Shown here one piece after another: positions 32,934 to 44,575 of a DNA stretch of 64,000 bases. Position numbers and translations under genes: made by a program. The stretch spans positions 33,680,446 through 33,744,445 of the forward strand of contig CM043969.1 of the NCBI GenBank assembly GCA_014529385.2. Reading direction: 5' to 3'. The notes under the pieces are model-generated. The model saw only the letters and a list, made by a program, of their open reading frames with translations, searched no databases and was not told where the DNA came from. This stretch comes from Adiantum capillus-veneris (Eukaryota > Streptophyta > Polypodiopsida > Polypodiales > Pteridaceae). Position 1 is the first letter of the stretch; each line of letters starts with the position of its first letter.

Positions 32934-33479
32934 CTAGAGAACAGATATTGGGTATATAGATATATAAAAATAATTGTTTACTAAATTCAAAAAGGCAGAG
33001 ATAAGACTTTACAATTGACAAAATAGAGACCAAAAACTTATACACAAATTGTATCACTTGTGAAATTATCAAAGTGTTTACAAAGTCTAGCTATAAATCT
33101 GAAAAAATATAATCAAATGATGGTTTGTCTCCTGCTATTGTTGCAGTTGTCTTTGTAATAACAAGGAAGAAACCTCTTATCTTCCACCATCCAAGAAACA
33201 CACACACATATCAGTACTAGCATTTACTTGGGAAGACAAGTGTCAATGACCACTTCCCCTTGTTATCGGTGTCAAAAATTACAAAGAAACTAACAACTAG
33301 CAAACATCAAGTAAAATTATGATATGTTGCTCGCACTTGCATCAAAAACATTTGGTAGCATTTCGACTATATTTTGGATAAATTTTCAAAAAAATACAAA
33401 AACCACCATATAAATGTCTATAATCATTTGTCAATCCATAAGCAATGAAGACACGTCTATTCTTTTTTTTTGTTTGGGG

Positions 33480-33487
33480 GAGGGAGA

Positions 33488-33521
<34 letters not shown>
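33480..33521 (+). repeat. GA microsatellite
   Basis: GA-rich tract of about 42 bases. Confidence 0.93.
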
Positions 33522-33523
<2 letters not shown>

Positions 33524-34216
33524 CTTGCTGTAAAGGCCTACTTCTATACAATTTAAGTCTTCATGTGTATCAAAGATGCTTTATCTTACATTTTGAAAGA
33601 TAACTATTCACCTGCAATATTTATGTTATCTATGCCATTCAAGGAAACATCAAAGGCATCCTTTTGGATATGCATACAACATACATAGATGTTCATAATA
33701 AATATTAAGATGTTATGTCTCATTCAAAATAGTTTACTCTCATAATTCTTTTGAACAAGTGAATCCACTACTTCATATGTAATCAATGGCTATTCAAAAC
33801 ACAAACTATTCAATGAAAGATGATTACAGATAGAAGAATTTTCTTGGAAGGCTTAAAATCATAAGGGAGATTACCATATTTCCCATAATACTTATCCAAG
33901 TATTATCCAATAATTGGATTCAAAGGATTTATACATAGCAATGCCTTGTGCAAACACTTATAAAATAGATCCAACCTGGGAAGTTCTTCATGCTCATCTT
34001 TAATCTTCGGTATGCGACATGCATGCCTAATATGTAAGAAACCTTCCAAGCTTTGTGTGAGATGCATTCTCTTTGATGTGAAACACCAAGTTGACTCGAT
34101 TGAGAAAATCGTTGATCAATTGAAAGCTTATATAGAGGTTGGAGAAAGGGGCACATATGAACTCTGAACAAAGAAACCCAACACGAACTTCTCGATAAAC
34201 CAACACAAGCTTTCTC

Positions 34217-34220
<4 letters not shown>

Positions 34221-34299
<79 letters not shown>
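34221..34299 (+). repeat. GT then GA microsatellite
   Basis: (GT)n with one interruption, then (GA)n of about 30 bases; a further short GA tract lies at 34,342-34,359. Confidence 0.95.
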
Positions 34300-34302
<3 letters not shown>

Positions 34303-35699
34303 AAAAGGGGGGTATAAGGCTAGTTGAGTACACGCAAGGGTGAGAGAGAGAGAGAGAGATCCATCGTATTCTCTATCATCCAACCATATGATTATGATGT
34401 CATTGATAGATAAGGCTATCACTAAAAATGCTTTGATGGAAAGTATATGCACCCTTAGTATATATAGTATTTATAGAAAGTAACAAAAAACAAATAGTTT
34501 GATGTCCAACTTTCCTTTAGGAATAAATGCTTCCAAAAGCTTAAGCCTTTTCACTTGCATGAAACACTTAAGTTTCAAATCTTTAGCTTATCTTTTCAAA
34601 TTTTCACTCACCCATAGATGGTTTCCTATGGAAAGTTATATGTGCACGACTTATTAGTCACCCATTAAATATTTTCAAGGCTATGTGAATTGTGGTACTT
34701 CTCTAGACCATAATCTATCATTTGATATCAAATGTTTGAGGTCACACACACAAGTTTTTAATGATGGATGTGTGTGTGTAAGAGGAATTCAATCATCGGA
34801 GCACAAAGATGACAATCATCTATTAATAGCCAGAGAATGCCAAGAAAAATTCCAATTTATCATGTGAAAATGTGGGCAAAGTACAATCAAAGAAAAACCA
34901 TCCTCAATATTCCATTTGTATGTAAGATATGGAAAGTCCTTTAAATGTTATCTGCCACCATCACAGCCAACAACAAAAGAGAGGAGTTAGTAGTGGAAGG
35001 CAGGTGTCATCAATGAAGGACACTTGTTATCGATGTCCACCATACCTAAAAGCAAAATGAAAGAAAGAAGAAGTATTCTGTGATGCCCGCCCGGACCTGA
35101 GTAGGAACTTCCATGTTAAGTTGATTGGTGAAGTAAGGTCCTATCAAGAAGTCTTGCAAGCTCAAGCTCTCAGAGTCCCACACAGCAACCTTCACATATA
35201 TAGGTATCTTATCCATTTGAAAAGAGCAATAGGCGGGAGTAGTCAGTTTTTCTTGCAGAGTGGGGTGGTGGGGATATGGGCGACGTGGAGAATTGGTGGG
35301 GTTTGCCCCTTTTGAAAGAACTCACCCTCTGTGCCCTTCATGCATGGGTGTAAGCTTAGAGTAGTGGTTTAGTGGAAGCATGTGGATGTGACAAGAGGAG
35401 CTTTCCATATGGCATGGCTTACCTCATTTACCTAAGGTTTTAGGTTCTCAGCATATCCCATTAATGATTAAACTTATACACTCCCTTTTACTAATTTTTT
35501 CAAAGAGACTATTTCAAAAAAATGTCAAGGTTGGTAAAAATTCCAATGGTTGTTTTATGCTTAAGCACCATGGATGTGTGTGGAATAAACCCTCCTCTTT
35601 ACACTAGGTTGTTGATGTTCGTAGGAGAGCCCACTAATGGGGCCACTAGGCCCCCATTAGGGACCTAGTGCCCACCTCTTGAGGCAAGAGTGGACTGTC

Positions 35700-38130
35700 T
35701 TGAAGTGTGCACATGATTGAAGGTTTTCTGTGTCATCCAGATATTTATAGATGATTCTCCATAATCTAATTCTCTCAAAGCCATTGGTACAAAAGGCTTG
35801 GACAAGGGCTTTAATATCAAAGCAAGCTTGTTCTATAGAATGGTTACAGAAGATAATGGTCTTGATTTGGGATAAAATGACCTTATGAGACCAATTTTAG
35901 GGCCTATTGGCTGCCTCTATGAATGAATTTTAGAACACGAGCAGGGACCACCTTACTCTTGTCAATCCTGGACCGGTGGAGTTTCCCATGATGTACTTCA
36001 AGCTGCATGCTGAGGAAGGTTGTGCTAACTTTTGTACCATCTTTAAAAATGGTGTTGCTATCATCAATGGAGAGGCAGGGGGGTAAATTGGGTTGGTAAT
36101 AGTAAAATACCTAGGATGATCATTATTGACCCAAAAGATATCATCAAAGAATCTGAATGGAGTTTTGAATTGAAGGAGGTGGTGTCCAACATGAAGAGGA
36201 TCTTGGAGGGTTGAGTGTATGTAGTATATTCCAATGCATGGAGGTAGAGATTACACCAAATTGGAGAGAAATCAAGTCCCATGGGGATGCCATTAATCTG
36301 CCTGTAGACCTCTCCATTACACTATACATACATATTACTAATAAGCCAGGTGTTTAGCTCAAGGACTTGTCTCTTGTCAAAGGATAGCTGGTTTTTATAG
36401 GGCTATTGTGACCAGTTTACATTTGTACACTGCTTGGGAAAGTTCTTAAATGAGATGAAAGGGGCTTGTTGATCAAAGACATAGCTGATGAGAGAGTTGA
36501 TGCTGGATATTATACCAATACTTCCATGATGGGGTATATTCTCATAACATTTCTTGATATCAGCTGAGAATACCGAGGTTACTGTGTTTGGTAGATTGAG
36601 AATAACTTCGTACAGGGAGTCCACAACCCACCACGATTGGAGTCGGATATTACAACATAATAAGGCTTTTTGGTTGAGTAAGTGTGCCCTATGCTTTAAG
36701 TAGGGCACACTTACATGTATTGAGGATGCAAGCTAAGAGTAAAGATACCTTTGAGAAACAGCAATTAGACCCACAAGTGATCCATATATAGGCATTTTTG
36801 TGAGCCTTATAAATGGCTGTTAGGTAAGGTAGAGGGTAAAGGTTTTTGAGGTGAAGTTTGGTGAGGTAATCATTAATTGTTTTCTAAATGTCAGACTGCG
36901 GAATAGTAATGGGTAGAAAGTTGGCTTCAAAGAGCCTCTTTTTAGCTTCTTGAGTCATAAAGGTTGGGCATATAAAGACACGGTTATTGGTAGCCTTGTC
37001 TAAGCAGGTAATAAAATACTTTCTTTTTAGAGCCTCGATATGCTGATCCATAGGGGCAATTAACTTGGTTGAGTTTTTAAATGGAAGCATGGTTTCACAA
37101 AAAGCCCAGAAGAGTTGTTTAACTCTATCCTCCTGAAGTAGGGGAGGTAAGACTAAAATGTTATTTTGTAATAGATTGGAAAGGCATAACCAGAGTTCGC
37201 TTATGGCAATGTGTTTGCACAAAGGCTGGGGGATATGATTAAGTCCCTTTATGAGAATGTTTCTCATACTCTGATTGTCAATGTACTGAAGATAAAAAAT
37301 AGCACATGTTTAAGACTATTACAATACCCAGGTGTAGACTCATTGCACTGACAATTTGGAATTATAGTTTTGGAAAAGACTTCCTTAGCATTACATAATT
37401 GTAACTTGATAGGGTCCATGAATGACCAAGCAAAACCATAGCTCAATACTTGGAATATCCAATCCATACAAAAAAAGGCTATAGAAGGCATGGATAGACC
37501 TGATATCCTTGAGAGCATTCCTGTAGGTAATATCTATGACGAAGAAATTTTTGGTAGGGGCCGGAGGATTCGGACAAAACCTTCCAACTTCATCCTTGCA
37601 AACATCCTGCAATTAGATAAAAAATACAGCATACTTTTAGCACTTGGACCACATCCGGGATAACCGCAGATCGAGCTCGTGAAGTAGAGGTGGGTGTGGG
37701 GGTAAAACAAGGGGTAGTAATAGGTGATGGACTGGGGGTTTGTGCTGCAGATCGGCTGACATTAGAGTAGCTAGTAGAGGACTCAGATGGTGAAAAAACA
37801 GGGGTCCAAGGAGGGGTGTTAGGTGGTTGGGTTAAAAAGTGGGGGTTCATGCCCTTCCTCTATCTGCCTCTTCCCTGGTCCACTCTTCCTCTTTTGCCAT
37901 GTCTAGAGTCAGAGTTAGATTCTCTGGTGGGCAAGACAGCCTTTTGAAGAAAGGTTTCCATTTCATTTTTCTCAGCATCAAGTGGGGCTTACTGAAACAG
38001 AGCAGCCTGTTTAATATATACTTTGAGCCTCTCCCTATACATGTGGTGAATAAGGAGTGCTTTGATACCCTCTTGACCTTCTGTAGAAACCCATTTTAGG
38101 AACCTCAGGGTGGATTTCTTCAAAGAGTCG
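35700..38130 (-). pseudogene. Penelope-like reverse transcriptase remnant
   Basis: Minus-strand pieces from right to left: a basic/hydrophobic N-terminal part (FFPPDSLKKSTLRFLKW) near 38,100; a Pro/Ser/Thr-rich linker (37,590-37,850); ALKRKYFITCLDKATNNRVFICPTF near 37,000, the Penelope-type N-terminal signature; SVFSADIKKCYENIPH near 36,540, the RT motif with the first Asp; IPMGLDFSPIWCNLYLHALE near 36,250; FFDDIFWVNND near 36,140, with both catalytic Asp; then CSLKYIMGNSTG and a thumb-like tail to about 35,700. Stops and frameshifts make it inactive. No GIY-YIG domain is seen after the thumb. The Athena/Coprina branch, known as telomere-associated elements, lacks that domain; membership is inferred. 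Confidence 0.72.
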
Positions 38131-38207
38131 GGTGGGAAAAAGGAAGAAACTTTGAACATGATTATCCATAGAGCATGATCAAACCATAGGACGTTACCGT
38201 CTCTACA

Positions 38208-38208
<1 letters not shown>

Positions 38209-38298
<90 letters not shown>

Positions 38299-38355
38299 CG
38301 TGCGTGTGTGCGTGCGTGTGCATGCGCGCGCGTGTGCGTGTGCGTGTGCGTGTGC

Positions 38356-38389
<34 letters not shown>
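38209..38389 (+). repeat. Long TG tract with embedded CG steps
   Basis: About 80 bases of pure (TG)n, then alternating TG and CG for about 60, then TG again. Strict purine/pyrimidine alternation runs for most of 180 bases. Confidence 0.95.
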
Positions 38390-38390
<1 letters not shown>

Positions 38391-38626
38391 CATGTGCGTG
38401 TGGAGAGGTCCACTTGGTGATATTAAGTGACACCATTCCATTGTATAAAAGAATTGTGTGTGTGTGTATATGCATGCGAGAGTATACGTGGGTGTATATC
38501 AGTGTACACTATCATTGGAAATTGTAATAAATTGGAGAGGATGTGGATATGTGTCTATATGTGTGCAAGACAATAAGAGTGCAAGCACATCCACATACTC
38601 TGAATCACCCAGAATCTTAGTTTGAC

Positions 38627-39562
38627 GTGTTAAAGGATCTTAAAAAGGTAGTAATTTACACACTGAGATTGCCAAAACCTGTCTTATAGAAATTGACCCT
38701 TTTGTTGGTAATACCCTCATTGATATGTATGCAAAGTGTGGATCCATTGTTAGAGCATAGAAAGTGTTTGACATGATGGAGATTAGAAAAGTGGTATCAT
38801 GGAATGCACTTATTGGAGGTTATGTCAACTATGATTGGGAAGAGTTAGTAATACATTGCTTTGAACGGGTGAAACGTGAAGGTGCCTTACTAGATGCTAT
38901 TACATGCGTTTGTGTCCTGAAAGCTTGTGCAAGTTTGATTGACACAAGCAAAGGGAAAGAATCCCATGCTATGGTCAAGAGAGGGGTTGGTTAAATAATA
39001 ACATTTATGTTGGCAATGCTTTAATTGATATGTATGCCAAACATGGTCTGGTTTCAGAAGCACATAAATTTTTTGATGAGCTTCCAGTTTGGGATATAGT
39101 CTCTTGGAACACATTGATTGCTACATATGTGAAACATGATGCTAGCGGTAAAGCATTAACTTGTTTTAGCAAGATAAATTGCAGCGGAGTGTGTCCAACC
39201 GTTGTCACATACTGTTGTGTATTAAGAGCATGTGCAACAAGTCGAGCAATAGACCAAGGTTTTGAGATTTATTTTGAGATTATTCAGGAGCAGGTGCTAG
39301 AAACCACTTCAGCTATATGTCACTCACTCATCAATATGTTCATTGAATGTGGGCTCTTTGCAGATGAACATGATGTTTTTTCTAAACTTTCTAGTTGGAA
39401 TGGAATTTCATGGACTACTTTAATCACAAGATGTGTTGAGTTTGACATTGCAGATGCGAGTAGAGGGGTTTTTGGGAAACTCGGCCACTTTACTTTACAG
39501 ATTGAAAGCTTGTGCCATAATTGCAATCACAGATGAGGGCACAAAGATAAATATTGAGATCA
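38627..39562 (+). pseudogene. PPR protein gene fragment, PLS type (left arm)
   Basis: The frame pieces encode pentatricopeptide repeats: GNTLIDMYAKCGS, then KVVSWNALIGGYVNYDWEE, ITCVCVLKACASL, GNALIDMYAKHGLVSEAHKFFDEL, IVSWNTLIATYVKHDASGKAL and VTYCCVLRACATS. PPR proteins of this kind bind organelle RNA, often guiding editing. A stop (TAG after IVRA) and a frameshift at GGTTGGTTAAATAATAAC break it. The segment is an inverted copy of 41,169-42,107. It is cut off at about 39,562, where the sequence of the opposite-strand copy begins. Confidence 0.88.
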
Positions 39563-39565
39563 TTG

Positions 39566-42181
39566 CATTGTCCAAGTGGAATACTTGTTTAAAGATATCC
39601 ACCATGCACATGTGATGCTCAAGAGTTGGTACAAGGCAAAAATCGTTGCTGATGCCATCAAAAAACACCTGCCCCTTATCCACCAAACATGTTTGGCTAC
39701 GTGTCTTCAAAACACCTATGAATGTTACTAAATCTGGCTTTATGCCTTCTCTCTCCATGGTGTAAAAGGTGGAAAACATTGGTTTGTTTAGTCTTAGCTG
39801 GCAGTATGTTGTAATCAATGAGCTCCATGTGACAGGGTCACCAACTAAAAGCCTGCCAAACACTTATTGTTCCCTTGCAACGAGACCACACTTTGCATAC
39901 ATATCAACGAGTGCGTTTCCAATAATACAATCTCTTTTTAACAGTCCTCTCTTGGAAATCTCATTGTGAATTTCAATTCCCTTCTGTATGGCCTCAAGGG
40001 TTACACAAGCTTACAAAATGCAAACAAATGAGACGGCATCTGGAGAGCCACCACCAAGCTCCATTTTCTTGGAAAAACTTAACACTTCGCTAGCATGATT
40101 ACGGTTAGCATAGCCGAACATCAAAGAGTTCCAAGAAACTACATCTCTCATCACAAGATGATCAATTAGTTTCGGAGCTTTTTTAAGAAAGCCACACTTG
40201 CAATACATATCCACCAGTACAATACCAACAGCAAACTCACTTCCCATCATCCCATGCTTTAACATCTGCGCATGGATCTTGAAAATTTTTTCCAGTGCCC
40301 CAACATTTTTACAAGCTTTGAAAACACAACGTGACTGGATTTGGAGGGACCCTCTTGAACTGCATAAGTTCAAAGCATATAAGAGCTTCCTGACTACAGT
40401 AATGATAGACATAGCCTGCAATCAAGGTTGTCTATGAGATGACATCACATAATAGAGAATTGTACAAGACACTCCATGCTTGTCTGAACAAACCAAACTT
40501 GGCATACATATTTATAAGTGCATTGCTGATAGCCAATTTTCCCGTAAACCCTTGCCTACCATTTCAGCATGTATTTCTCTCCCTTTGTCTATGGCTCCAA
40601 GAATTTCACAATATTGGAGGGCACAAACAGAAGTAACATAGTTTGGAAGAATCCCTTCAAATCTCATATGTTCAAAAGAAGCCAATGCTTGTTCGCCATA
40701 CCCATGTGAAAAACCCTGCAATGACACTTATCCATGAGATAACATCGTGAGCTGGAAGCATTTCAAATACTTCACTAGCTTTTACAAGAAATCCAAGCTT
40801 GACATACATATCCACAAGGGCATTTCCAATCACAAGTTTTTTATTCCACAAGCTTCTTCGTGGAAACTTAGCATGTATTTCATGTCCCTTCTCCGTGGCC
40901 CTAGCAGAGCCATAAGCTTTCAGGCTCAATAGAAAAGAGACACCTTATTTGGGACATGGCATTATGTTGCATTTGTTCAAATGAGTTTAGAGCTTCATGA
41001 TTAAGCTCATAGTTTACATATCCTGCCATCAATGTAGTCCAAGAAACAACATTTTGCACAGAATGTATTTCCATAGCTTTGTAGGCCTCTGTTAGCTTAC
41101 CACATTTGGCATACATGTCCACCAAGGCATTCCCAACCACAATGTCTTTGTCTAGTAACCCGATTTTTGTGATCTCAATATGTATCTTTGTGCCCCCATC
41201 TATCATTGCAATTATGCCACAAGCTTTCAATCTGTAAACAAAGGTGGCAGAGTTTCCCGGAAATCCCTCTACTCGCATCTGTTCAGCAAATTCCAGTGCT
41301 TGCTCTGCAATGTCAAACTCAACACATCCTGCAATCAAAGTAGTCCAGGAAGCGCCATTCCGACTAGAAAGTTTAGAAAAAACATCATGCGCATCTGCAA
41401 AGAGTCCACATTCAATCAACATATTGACGAGTGAGTCACATATAGCCGAAGTGGTTTCTAGCACCTGCTCCTGAATAATCTTAGAATAAATCTCAAAACC
41501 TTGGTCTGTTGCTCGACTTGCTGCACATGCTCTTAATACACAACAGTATGTGACAATGGTTGGATGCACTCCACTACACTTTATCTTGCTAAAACAAGTT
41601 AATGCTTTACCGCTAGCATCATGTTTCACATATCCAGCAATCAATGTGTTGCGAGAGACTATATCCCGAACCGAAAGCTCATCAAAGATTTTATGTGCTT
41701 ATGAAACGAGACCAGTGGCATACATATCAATTAAAGCATTGCCAACATAAATGTTATTATTTAACCAACCCTCTGTTGAACCATAGCATGGGATTCTTTC
41801 CCTTTGCTTGTGGCAATCAAACTTGAACAAGTTTTCAGGACACAAACGCATGTAACAGCATCTGGTAAGGCCCCTTCAAGTTTCATCCCTTCAAAGCAAT
41901 GTAGTACTAACTCTCCCCAATCATAGTTGACGTAATCTCCAATAAGTGCATTCCATGATACCACATCTCTAATCTCCATTCTGTCAAACACTTCCACACT
42001 TTGCATACATATCAATGAGGGTATTACCAACAAAAGGGTCAATTTCTATAAGACAGGTTTTGGCAATCTCAGTGTGTAAATTACTACCCTTTTCGAGATC
42101 CTTTAACCTGGTGCACTCCTTGAGCAAAGCTACAACAAGGTGTCCATCACTGTAAGGTTTGTTATGCCCCCTTTGAAGCAT
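39566..42181 (-). pseudogene. PPR protein gene, PLS type, broken
   Basis: Minus strand, from LLKECTRLKDLEKG and GNTLIDMYAKCGS near 42,050 through about a dozen PPR motifs to PTLEHHMCMVDIFKQV near 39,590, the segment that normally precedes the C-terminal E region. The longest clean piece is 40,901-41,644. Breaks include the shared frameshift near 41,757, a TAA in place of Glu in LVS*AHKIF near 41,700, and several frame changes between 39,860 and 40,930. No intron is evident, as usual for this family. E and DYW domains are not present. Its 5' third is duplicated in inverse orientation at 38,627-39,562. Confidence 0.88.
41169..42107 (-). repeat. Right arm of the PPR inverted duplication
   Basis: About 940 bp matching 38,627-39,562 in reverse complement, with scattered substitutions. 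The arms are separated by about 1.6 kb of the same gene. Confidence 0.85.
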
Positions 42182-42810
42182 GATGCGAGCAGTTTTGGAA
42201 TCATCATGTCCATTGGAATCTCTAACACAATAATTCAGCCTTCGTACTAGTGTTGCCTATGTTTTCATCATCTACCCACATTCAGGCAAATATGGTTTTT
42301 GGACAGTTGAGGTGCTTCTCCACGACATAATGTTATGGAGATGAGGTTGTGGATGATCTTGTCAAGTTGAAGCTCCCTTCACCACATTCCTAGTCAACTG
42401 AAGGCTTGGCTCCACCTGTAATGAGCTTTTGCAGCTTCAAGTTTGATGGGTTGTTCGAGCTTCACTGCACGGTGCATGCATGGGATCCCCTAGGCGCCAA
42501 ATTCCCTTTCATCCTCTTCAAGACTTCGCAATGTAGTTTTGTTTTTGTCTGCAATAAGTTTGACATGTTTAAAATTTTATTACAGTTTGTCTTGGACTTG
42601 TAATGGTGGCGAGGATCTCTCTCGCGCACAGTTTGCACAATGAAGACCGATCGCACGCCGCAGGTGAACCACGCCCAGGTGGAGACTCTGGAGAGGGTTG
42701 CGCAGCGTGCAGGGGAGCCGACACAGGAGCGCATCCAATCAAGTGATGTGGAAGCGCCCGTTGCCACGACACGATGCCCAGAAAAACATGCAAGAAACTA
42801 TTATGCTTGG

Positions 42811-42813
<3 letters not shown>

Positions 42814-42885
<72 letters not shown>
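42814..42885 (+). repeat. GA microsatellite in R2 copy 1
   Basis: (GA)n of about 72 bases; the other R2 copy has about 44 bases at the same place (55,966-56,009). Confidence 0.95.
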
Positions 42886-42888
<3 letters not shown>

Positions 42889-43769
42889 AGAGGAAAATGT
42901 ATAATCCTTTTTAAATCAACCAAAGTGCTTATAAATGTTGAGTAGTTATGGAATTTATCATTTCATTTGGGAGTATCGGTGGACAGAATTGTCCATGGGA
43001 AAAAAATACTCGTGACACTTTGGTAGTTGGTGGATGTACTCTTTGTGTGTAGGAATGTCATCAAGAAGGGCCTATTGCTACATTTGAAGAGGTCATTGAC
43101 ATTTACGTGAATGGTTTTTTTTTCATATCCCATAATCCAAAGTATGGGAACCAGAAGGCTGTGTAATAGTAGGTTGTTAACCAATCGGTCATGATGATGT
43201 GATGGGATATTTGTTGTCTCCAAAGATGAACGCATTTTCAAAGAATATGTAATTGGACGTCTGTTGGTAGTTTATGTTGGAGTAGGGTCATTGCAACGAC
43301 TAATTCATCTTTTTGTTCAATTGAGTTGTCTATCTCCATGTTTGGGCTGCAGAAGTTGTTAGTCATAAAAGACTTGGTTTTACAGAGCATGAAAATTGAA
43401 ATGTAGTCTAGAGAGATGGAGACAAATGAGATGAATATAGACAGAGAGAGAGAAGCAGATAAAGAGACAAAGTGTGAAATGGACAAAGATATACTACTGT
43501 AACTAATGGATGATGCATGATCAAAATGAACTAAACATAACGTGCGTTTAACCGTATGATGCAAATGTACTGTATCAAAATATAAAAATGCGTCAGACCT
43601 ATTGTGTGCTTGAAGATGTGAAGTAAATATGTATCGAAATATAAGAAATAGAAGCCTATATCTTTTTGAGCTTCTTCAAAATGTGATACTTCATACAGTC
43701 GGGTGGGTGGTATATTAGCTTGTTGTAGCCTCGGTTTTAAGTCACTTTGGTGTTTCTGATCTGGCATCT

Positions 43770-44110
43770 CTATAATGTAATCACATGTTGCTTGCTGGTG
43801 GTTTGGTGAAGGATATGGAATTTAAAGTTTTCTATAAATGGTTTGAATGTGTGAGCTTGCATTTTTGGGTTTCGGATGTGTGATTGCCTACGTGATTCAA
43901 AACTATTTGTATATCCTATTGCTTGCATTTTTGGGTTTCGAATGTGTGATTGCCTACGTGATTCAAAACTATTCGTATATCCTATGTATATCATATTGCT
44001 TTGTTTGCATGTGGTTGAGTAAACTATGGAGGTTCTTCATCTGCTGTTGCCGCTTAATTGGTTGCATTTCTTGACACACAGTTTCTTATTTTACTGATCT
44101 TCTGGTTGGG
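43770..44110 (-). pseudogene. GIY-YIG-like frame, R2 copy 1
   Basis: Counterpart of 57,045-57,401. Here only MIYIGYTNSFESRRQSHI and its tandem repeat remain in a single frame (43,770-43,994); upstream the frame is broken. Two 66-bp units lie at about 43,856-43,921 and 43,922-43,987. Confidence 0.55.
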
Positions 44111-44227
44111 TGTCTTGAATCGTCGGCCTAATGTTTTTGTTGTTGGCTTGTATTGTTGTTTAGATATGAAATAGTAATTGTGAGCATCTAAATCTGTAGA
44201 AATTAGAGCGTTTGAGCATGAAAATTG

Positions 44228-44400
44228 TGATTTACCTTGGTTGGTTGCGGGCTCGATGAATACGTAAGTATCTTCACCGAAACATATTTTGAATAGCTCT
44301 TTGTCAAAATGATATGTGAATTTTGCATCGGACAAGATTTTGTCGTCTAAATATCCACAACTTTATTTTATCTTCTCAAGTAAGACATCACCTGTTTTTC
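44228..44400 (-). pseudogene. Unidentified element protein, third piece
   Basis: Minus strand: LDDKILSDAKFTYHFDKELF then FGEDTYVFIEPATNQ, followed at 44,233 by a good 5' splice site, CAAG|GTAAATC. The piece is cut at 44,400 by the LTR element. Removing that insertion joins it in frame to the piece at 49,662-49,795, with one TAA between. R2 copy 2 has a shorter relative (DKELLKKCFDEDTHVFIKP). I do not recognise the family. Confidence 0.45.
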
Positions 44401-44562
44401 TGTCAGGCCAAGGGCAAACCCAGGCGAGTAGGACTCGGGCCACGGGGCCAAGGGCCGGCCGGCTGCTAAAGGCGGATAGGGGGGTTCCGTTACAGTGGCC
44501 AAGGGCTATATAAACGGGTGGTTGGGTGGAGAATCCCCATAACGCAACTCCTGGGTCTTAGA
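44401..44562 (+). mobile_element. 5' LTR of the non-coding element
   Basis: Begins TGTCAG and ends GGGTCTTAGA (GGGTCTTATA in the partner). It carries CTATATAAAC at 44,506-44,515, a clear TATA box, repeated at 49,605-49,614. GC-rich, with CCAAGGGC words and a GGCCGGCCGGC block. Confidence 0.85.
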
Positions 44563-44563
44563 T

Positions 44564-44575
44564 TGGTATCAAAGC
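44564..44575 (+). promoter_or_regulatory. Primer-binding site, initiator tRNA-Met type
   Basis: TGGTATCAAAGC, one base from the perfect TGGTATCAGAGC. Confidence 0.75.

Larger units (their letters stand above)
30427..35690. other. Gene-free, microsatellite-rich stretch
   Basis: No coding family is recognised in 5.2 kb. It contains at least seven long dinucleotide tracts (listed separately) and a 37-bp tandem pair. Open frames here are translations of the repeats or under 75 codons without a recognisable motif. Confidence 0.5.
42305..44306 (-). repeat. Dispersed repeat R2, copy 1
   Basis: Matches 55,460-57,581 in the same orientation. Both begin AGTTGAGGTGCTTCTCC at the left. Copy 1 continues past 44,306 into more coding sequence, while copy 2 stops there. 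Shared contents on the minus strand are a splice-like donor after PATNQ, a GIY-YIG-like frame, a T/A-rich part and a GA microsatellite near the 3' end. Confidence 0.85.

Noticed and set aside
37590-37850. Independent Pro/Ser/Thr-rich secreted protein
   Set aside because: It is continuous with the Penelope-like remnant and occupies the position of a linker in that protein.
35640-38390. Telomere repeats flanking the Penelope-like remnant
   Set aside because: I looked for TTTAGGG or CCCTAAA arrays on both sides and found none.
42640-42945. Open frames rich in RERERE, HTHTHT, SLSLSL or CVCVCV here and at 30,506-31,359, 38,203-38,527, 50,017-50,229 and 61,339-61,845
   Set aside because: They are translations of GA, CT or TG microsatellites and appear in several frames at once.
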